NCBI RefSeq assembly: GCF_000716715.1
Contig: NZ_JNYJ01000103.1
Location: 1 to 9,028 of the forward strand
Source of the DNA: Dactylosporangium aurantiacum
GTDB lineage: Bacteria; Actinomycetota; Actinomycetes; Mycobacteriales; Micromonosporaceae
Direction of reading: 5' to 3'
Length of the DNA stretch: 9,028 nt
The notes below the pieces were generated by a model. It was not told the origin of the DNA. It saw nothing but the letters and a program-made list of their open reading frames with translations, and ran no database searches. Below, piece by piece: positions 6,992 through 9,028 of this stretch (position 1 is its first letter; every line of letters starts with the position of its first letter). The position numbers and the translations under genes were made by a program.

Positions 6992-6997
6992 TATGTT
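6992..6997 (+). promoter_or_regulatory. Candidate -10 box upstream of the SDR leader
   Basis: TATGTT fits the actinobacterial TANNNT form and stands out in GC-rich surroundings. Six bases separate it from a GTG at 7004, the spacing expected for a start of transcription at that G. No good -35 is visible: GCTTCT sits at the 17-base spacing and matches poorly. Confidence 0.35.
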
Positions 6998-7003
6998 GCG
7001 AGC

Positions 7004-7038
7004 GTGGGGATCGACGGTCCGGATGACCTCGGCCCCAC
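7004..7038 (+). promoter_or_regulatory. Leader hairpin A, upstream of SDR gene
   Basis: GTGGGG (7004-7009) pairs with CCCCAC (7033-7038), CGA (7012-7014) with TCG (7029-7031), and GGTC (7016-7019) with GACC (7025-7028), around the loop CGGAT. There is one bulged C (7015) and a 2-by-1 internal loop. The stem begins exactly at the inferred transcript start and, when formed, leaves the downstream ribosome site free. Confidence 0.35.
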
Positions 7039-7075
7039 CGTATCCGCAACGGTGTGCCGGAGGAGCGCGACATGA
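7004..7075 (+). CDS. Possible 23-residue leader peptide before the SDR gene
   Basis: From the GTG at 7004 a frame of 23 codons (MGIDGPDDLGPTVSATVCRR then SAT) runs to a TGA at 7073-7075 that overlaps the SDR gene's ATG as ATGA. With the TATGTT box six bases upstream, the GTG would sit at the very 5' end of the transcript, a leaderless arrangement common in actinomycetes. Translation would pass through the ribosome site of the SDR gene and couple the two. There is no run of a single amino acid as in classical attenuators. Codon bias cannot be judged at this length, and chance is a serious alternative. Confidence 0.3.
   Translation: MGIDGPDDLGPTVSATVCRRSAT
7027..7063 (+). promoter_or_regulatory. 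Leader hairpin B, would sequester the SDR ribosome binding site
   Basis: The core is the perfect inverted repeat CACCGT (7036-7041) / ACGGTG (7049-7054) with a 7-base loop. The stem continues outward: CCTCGGC (7027-7033) pairs with GCCGGAGG (7056-7063), leaving one bulged G and a small internal loop. GGAGG of the SDR gene's ribosome site (7059-7063) is thereby buried. Hairpin B uses 7027-7038, which hairpin A also needs, so the two exclude each other. The palindrome 7036-7054 could alternatively be a protein operator. Confidence 0.35.
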
Positions 7076-7968
7076 AGAACCTCGTGATGACAGGCGGGAG
7101 CTCGGGGCTCGGCGCCGTGACCCTGCAGCGGCTGCGGGACTGCGGTGAGGCGAGGGTCCTGCTCGGCGTCCGCGGTGTGGGCCCCGAGGGCGTCGAGGCG
7201 CCCCGCCTCGACCTGGCCCGCCTCGACAGCGTCCGCGGCTTCGCCGCCGAGGTGCGGGAGCGGCTCGGCGACGCCCGCATCGACGCCCTGGTGCTCAACG
7301 CGGGCGTGAGCCTGCACAGCGCCGACACCCGCACGGCCGACGGGTTCGAGACCACGTTCGCCGTCAACCACCTCGCCCACTACCTGCTGCTGCGCCTGCT
7401 CATGCCCCAGCTGGCCCCGGGCGCCGTGGTCACCCTGACCACCAGCGCCACCCACGACCCGGCGGCCAGGACGATCCTGCCCGTGCCCCGGCACGCCGAC
7501 GCGCAGCTGCTCGCCCACCCGGACCAGGACCCGGACCGCGACACCGACCCGCGCAAGGGCGGCGGCCGCGCGTACACCACCTCCAAGCTGTGCAACATCC
7601 TCACCGCGCGGGCCCTCGCGGCGACGGCCGAGGCACAGGAGCACGGCTGGCGGGTCGTCGCCTACGATCCCGGCCCCACCCCCGGCACCGGCCTGCTGCG
7701 CGACACCCCGGCCGTGGTCCGGGCGTTCTGGGCCCTGCTGGGCACGCCGCTGCGGGTGCTGGTGCCGCGCTTCAACAGCCGTGAGGCGGCCGGTGGCCAC
7801 CTCGCCGACATCGCCCTCGGCCGCGTCGTCCCGCCCGCCGGTGAGCTGCACGGCAGGGTGGTCCGCGACAAGCTCACCTGGCCCGCCCCGTCCGAGCTCG
7901 CGCTGAGCGACGACGCGATGGAGGCCCTCTGGCGCGACAGCGCCAAGCTCGTCGGCCTGCCCGACTGA
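7072..7968 (+). CDS. Classical SDR oxidoreductase (protochlorophyllide-reductase-like)
   Basis: A 298-residue NAD(P)-dependent short-chain dehydrogenase. The cofactor motif TGGSSGLG occupies residues 7-14, NAG is at 76-78, the probable catalytic Ser is S125 (TTSATH), and YTTSK gives Tyr168 and Lys172. The gap of about 43 residues between Ser and Tyr, against roughly 13 in most SDRs, and the insert rich in Asp and Pro (about 130-160) are typical of the protochlorophyllide reductase/retinol dehydrogenase-like branch. In a bacterial PKS cluster it is far more likely a ketone or enone reductase or alcohol dehydrogenase than a pigment enzyme. ATG 7072 is chosen because GGAGGAG lies 6 bases upstream and GGSSG begins at the usual distance; a GTG at 7054 without a ribosome site is the alternative. 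It is separated from the upstream operon by a structured leader and from the PKS by a hairpin, so it may be an independently controlled unit. Confidence 0.92.
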   Translation: MKNLVMTGGSSGLGAVTLQRLRDCGEARVLLGVRGVGPEGVEAPRLDLARLDSVRGFAAEVRERLGDARIDALVLNAGVSLHSADTRTADGFETTFAVNHLAHYLLLRLLMPQLAPGAVVTLTTSATHDPAARTILPVPRHADAQLLAHPDQDPDRDTDPRKGGGRAYTTSKLCNILTARALAATAEAQEHGWRVVAYDPGPTPGTGLLRDTPAVVRAFWALLGTPLRVLVPRFNSREAAGGHLADIALGRVVPPAGELHGRVVRDKLTWPAPSELALSDDAMEALWRDSAKLVGLPD

Positions 7969-7985
7969 CCCTCGCGCACACCGCG

Positions 7986-8010
7986 GGACCCGCCCGGGCC
8001 GGGCGGGTCC
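7986..8010 (+). terminator. Perfect 11-bp hairpin after the SDR gene
   Basis: GGACCCGCCCG (7986-7996) and CGGGCGGGTCC (8000-8010) are exact inverted repeats around a 3-base loop, 17 bases after the SDR stop. No T tract follows, as is usual for hairpin terminators in high-GC actinomycetes. It probably ends the SDR transcript, which would mean the PKS gene needs its own promoter; partial read-through or attenuation is possible. Confidence 0.7.
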
Positions 8011-8075
8011 GGCCGCCGCATGCCCGAATCCCGCCGCCGCAACGCTTTTCCCGCCCACCGCGTCCACACAGCCAC

Positions 8076-8083
8076 AGGGGAAG
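8076..8083 (+). promoter_or_regulatory. Ribosome binding site of the PKS gene
   Basis: AGGGGAAG ends two bases before the ATG at 8086, with its purine core a few bases further up. It favours 8086 over an in-frame ATG at 8020, which lacks a ribosome site, lies directly behind the terminator hairpin, and would add 22 residues rich in Arg and His. The 75 bases between the hairpin and the gene show no convincing -10/-35 pair. Confidence 0.6.
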
Positions 8084-8085
8084 TC

Positions 8086-9028
8086 ATGGACAACGCAAGG
8101 CTCGTCGAGGCGCTGCGCGCCTCGCTGCTGGAGAACCGGCGGCTGAAGCAACAGGCGGAAGCGGCCAGTGAGCCGATCGCGATCGTCGGCATCGGCTGCC
8201 GGTACCCGGGCGGCGTGCGCAACGCCGATGACCTGTGGCGGCTCGTCGCGGACGGCGTCGACGCGATCGGCGACCTGCCCACCGACCGCGGCTGGGACCT
8301 CGCCGGGCTCTACCACCCGGACCCGGACGCGGCCGGGCACAGCTACGCCCGGCAGGGCGGTTTCCTCTACGACGCCGGCGCCTTCGACGCCGGCTTCTTC
8401 AACATCAGCCCCCGCGAGGCGCTGGCGATGGACCCGCAGCAGCGGCTGCTGCTGCAGACCGCGTGGGAGGCGTTCGAGGACGCGGCGATCGTGCCGGCCA
8501 CGCTGCGGGGGACTCCGGTAGGGGTGTTCGTCGGGGTCATGTACGGCGACTACGGCGGCCGGCACGGGACCCGCATCCCGGGTGACGTCGAAGGGCTCGT
8601 CGGCACCGGCAGCGCCGGCAGCGTCGCCTCGGGCCGGCTGGCCTACACGTTCGGTCTCGAAGGACCCGCCGTCACCGTCGACACCGCCTGCTCCTCGTCG
8701 CTGGTCACGGTGCACCTGGCCGCGCAGGCGCTGCGTGACGGGCAGTGCGACCTCGCCGTCGCCGGCGGTGTCACGGTGATGTCGACGCCGGTCACGTTCA
8801 TCGAGTTCTCCCGCCAGCGGGCGCTCGCGCCGGACGGCCGGTGCAAGCCCTTCTCCGCCGACGCCGACGGCACCGGCTGGGGCGAGGGCGTCGGTCTCGT
8901 GGTGCTGCAGCGGCTGTCGGACGCGCTCGCCCAAGGCCGCACCATCCACGCCATCATCCGCGGCACCGCCATCAACCAAGACGGCGCCAGCAACGGCCTC
9001 ACCGCACCCAACGGCACCGCCCAACAAC
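8086..9028 (+). CDS. Modular type I polyketide synthase, N-terminus (docking helix and ketosynthase), cut by window end
   Basis: The first 314 residues are visible. Residues 1 to about 27 ([18 protein letters not shown]) form a charged amphipathic helix of the N-terminal docking type that pairs with the C-terminus of an upstream PKS subunit. The ketosynthase begins at [15 protein letters not shown] (29-43), continues through [19 protein letters not shown], and carries the active-site Cys202 in [26 protein letters not shown] follows near the end; the catalytic histidines lie at or beyond the edge. The intact Cys and docking helix mean an extension module, not a KSQ loading module. The enzyme joins the incoming acyl chain with an extender unit by decarboxylative condensation. 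AT and reductive domains are out of view, so extender choice is unknown. The last 100 bases or so change from CAG to CAA for Gln, which may mark exchange between ketosynthase copies. Confidence 0.97.
   Translation, partial: MDNARLVEALRASLLENRRLKQQAEAASEPIAIVGIGCRYPGGVRNADDLWRLVADGVDAIGDLPTDRGWDLAGLYHPDPDAAGHSYARQGGFLYDAGAFDAGFFNISPREALAMDPQQRLLLQTAWEAFEDAAIVPATLRGTPVGVFVGVMYGDYGGRHGTRIPGDVEGLVGTGSAGSVASGRLAYTFGLEGPAVTVDTACSSSLVTVHLAAQALRDGQCDLAVAGGVTVMSTPVTFIEFSRQRALAPDGRCKPFSADADGTGWGEGVGLVVLQRLSDALAQGRTIHAIIRGTAINQDGASNGLTAPNGTAQQ

Noticed and set aside
7072..7968. True light-dependent protochlorophyllide reductase (photosynthesis)
   Set aside because: The resemblance is a branch-level feature of many SDR enzymes with a long insert before Tyr. 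Nothing else here suggests pigment synthesis.
8011..8060. Repeated CCGCCGC tracts as an operator or iteron
   Set aside because: Simple GC-rich triplets of this length arise by chance in this DNA; there is no regular spacing or symmetry.
6961..9027. Very long antisense open frame (688 codons) on the minus strand opposite the SDR and PKS genes
   Set aside because: It is a shadow of strong third-position G/C bias: the translation is low-complexity (rich in G, R, V, A, D, H), shows no family motif, and runs opposite two genes with clear motifs.
8086..9028. Loading-type ketosynthase (KSQ)
   Set aside because: The active site reads DTACSSSL with Cys202, and a docking helix precedes the domain.

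Overview
The window is very GC-rich DNA with tightly packed genes, strong third-position G/C bias, GTG starts and GGAGG-type ribosome binding sites. It ends inside a modular type I polyketide synthase (PKS). This points to a filamentous actinomycete; Micromonosporaceae or Streptomyces-like is my guess, and genus cannot be read from the sequence. The region looks like an edge or tailoring section of a polyketide biosynthetic gene cluster. All supported genes lie on the + strand.

Layout: positions 1-96 hold the last 25 codons of an IS5-type transposase and a probable insertion-sequence end. Positions 132-6964 hold six genes packed as one operon: a flavin-containing (class B type) monooxygenase, an atypical extended-SDR/epimerase-like protein, a SnoaL/NTF2-fold protein, a CocE/NonD-type serine hydrolase, a PHBH-fold FAD monooxygenase and an FrsA/Ayg1-like alpha/beta hydrolase. 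The joints are ATGA overlaps, an 11-base overlap, a gap of 23 bases (or ATGA) and a gap of 1 base, so transcription and translation are probably coupled throughout. Positions 6965-7071 form a structured leader with a possible promoter, a 23-codon mini-ORF and two mutually exclusive hairpins, one of which would bury the ribosome binding site of the next gene. Positions 7072-7968 encode a classical SDR reductase of the protochlorophyllide-reductase-like type. A perfect 11-bp hairpin follows, probably a terminator. From 8086 to the window edge runs the start of a PKS subunit: an N-terminal docking helix and most of a ketosynthase domain with an intact active-site cysteine.

How the genes may work together (inference): the PKS chain is made by subunits mostly outside the window, since this one carries a docking helix rather than a loading domain. 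The six-gene operon and the SDR would then supply post-assembly tailoring: two different flavin oxygenations, a SnoaL-fold cyclisation or hydration step, one or two NAD(P)-dependent steps and two unrelated serine hydrolases that could remove an acyl group, shorten or release a chain, or form a ring. I do not recognise the product. No regulator, transporter, RNA gene or CRISPR array is visible.

The points most worth a second look are the leader before the SDR gene, the unusual pairing of CocE/NonD and FrsA/Ayg1-like hydrolases in one tailoring operon, the SDR-like protein without a recognisable YxxxK, and the abrupt codon-usage change near the end of the ketosynthase.
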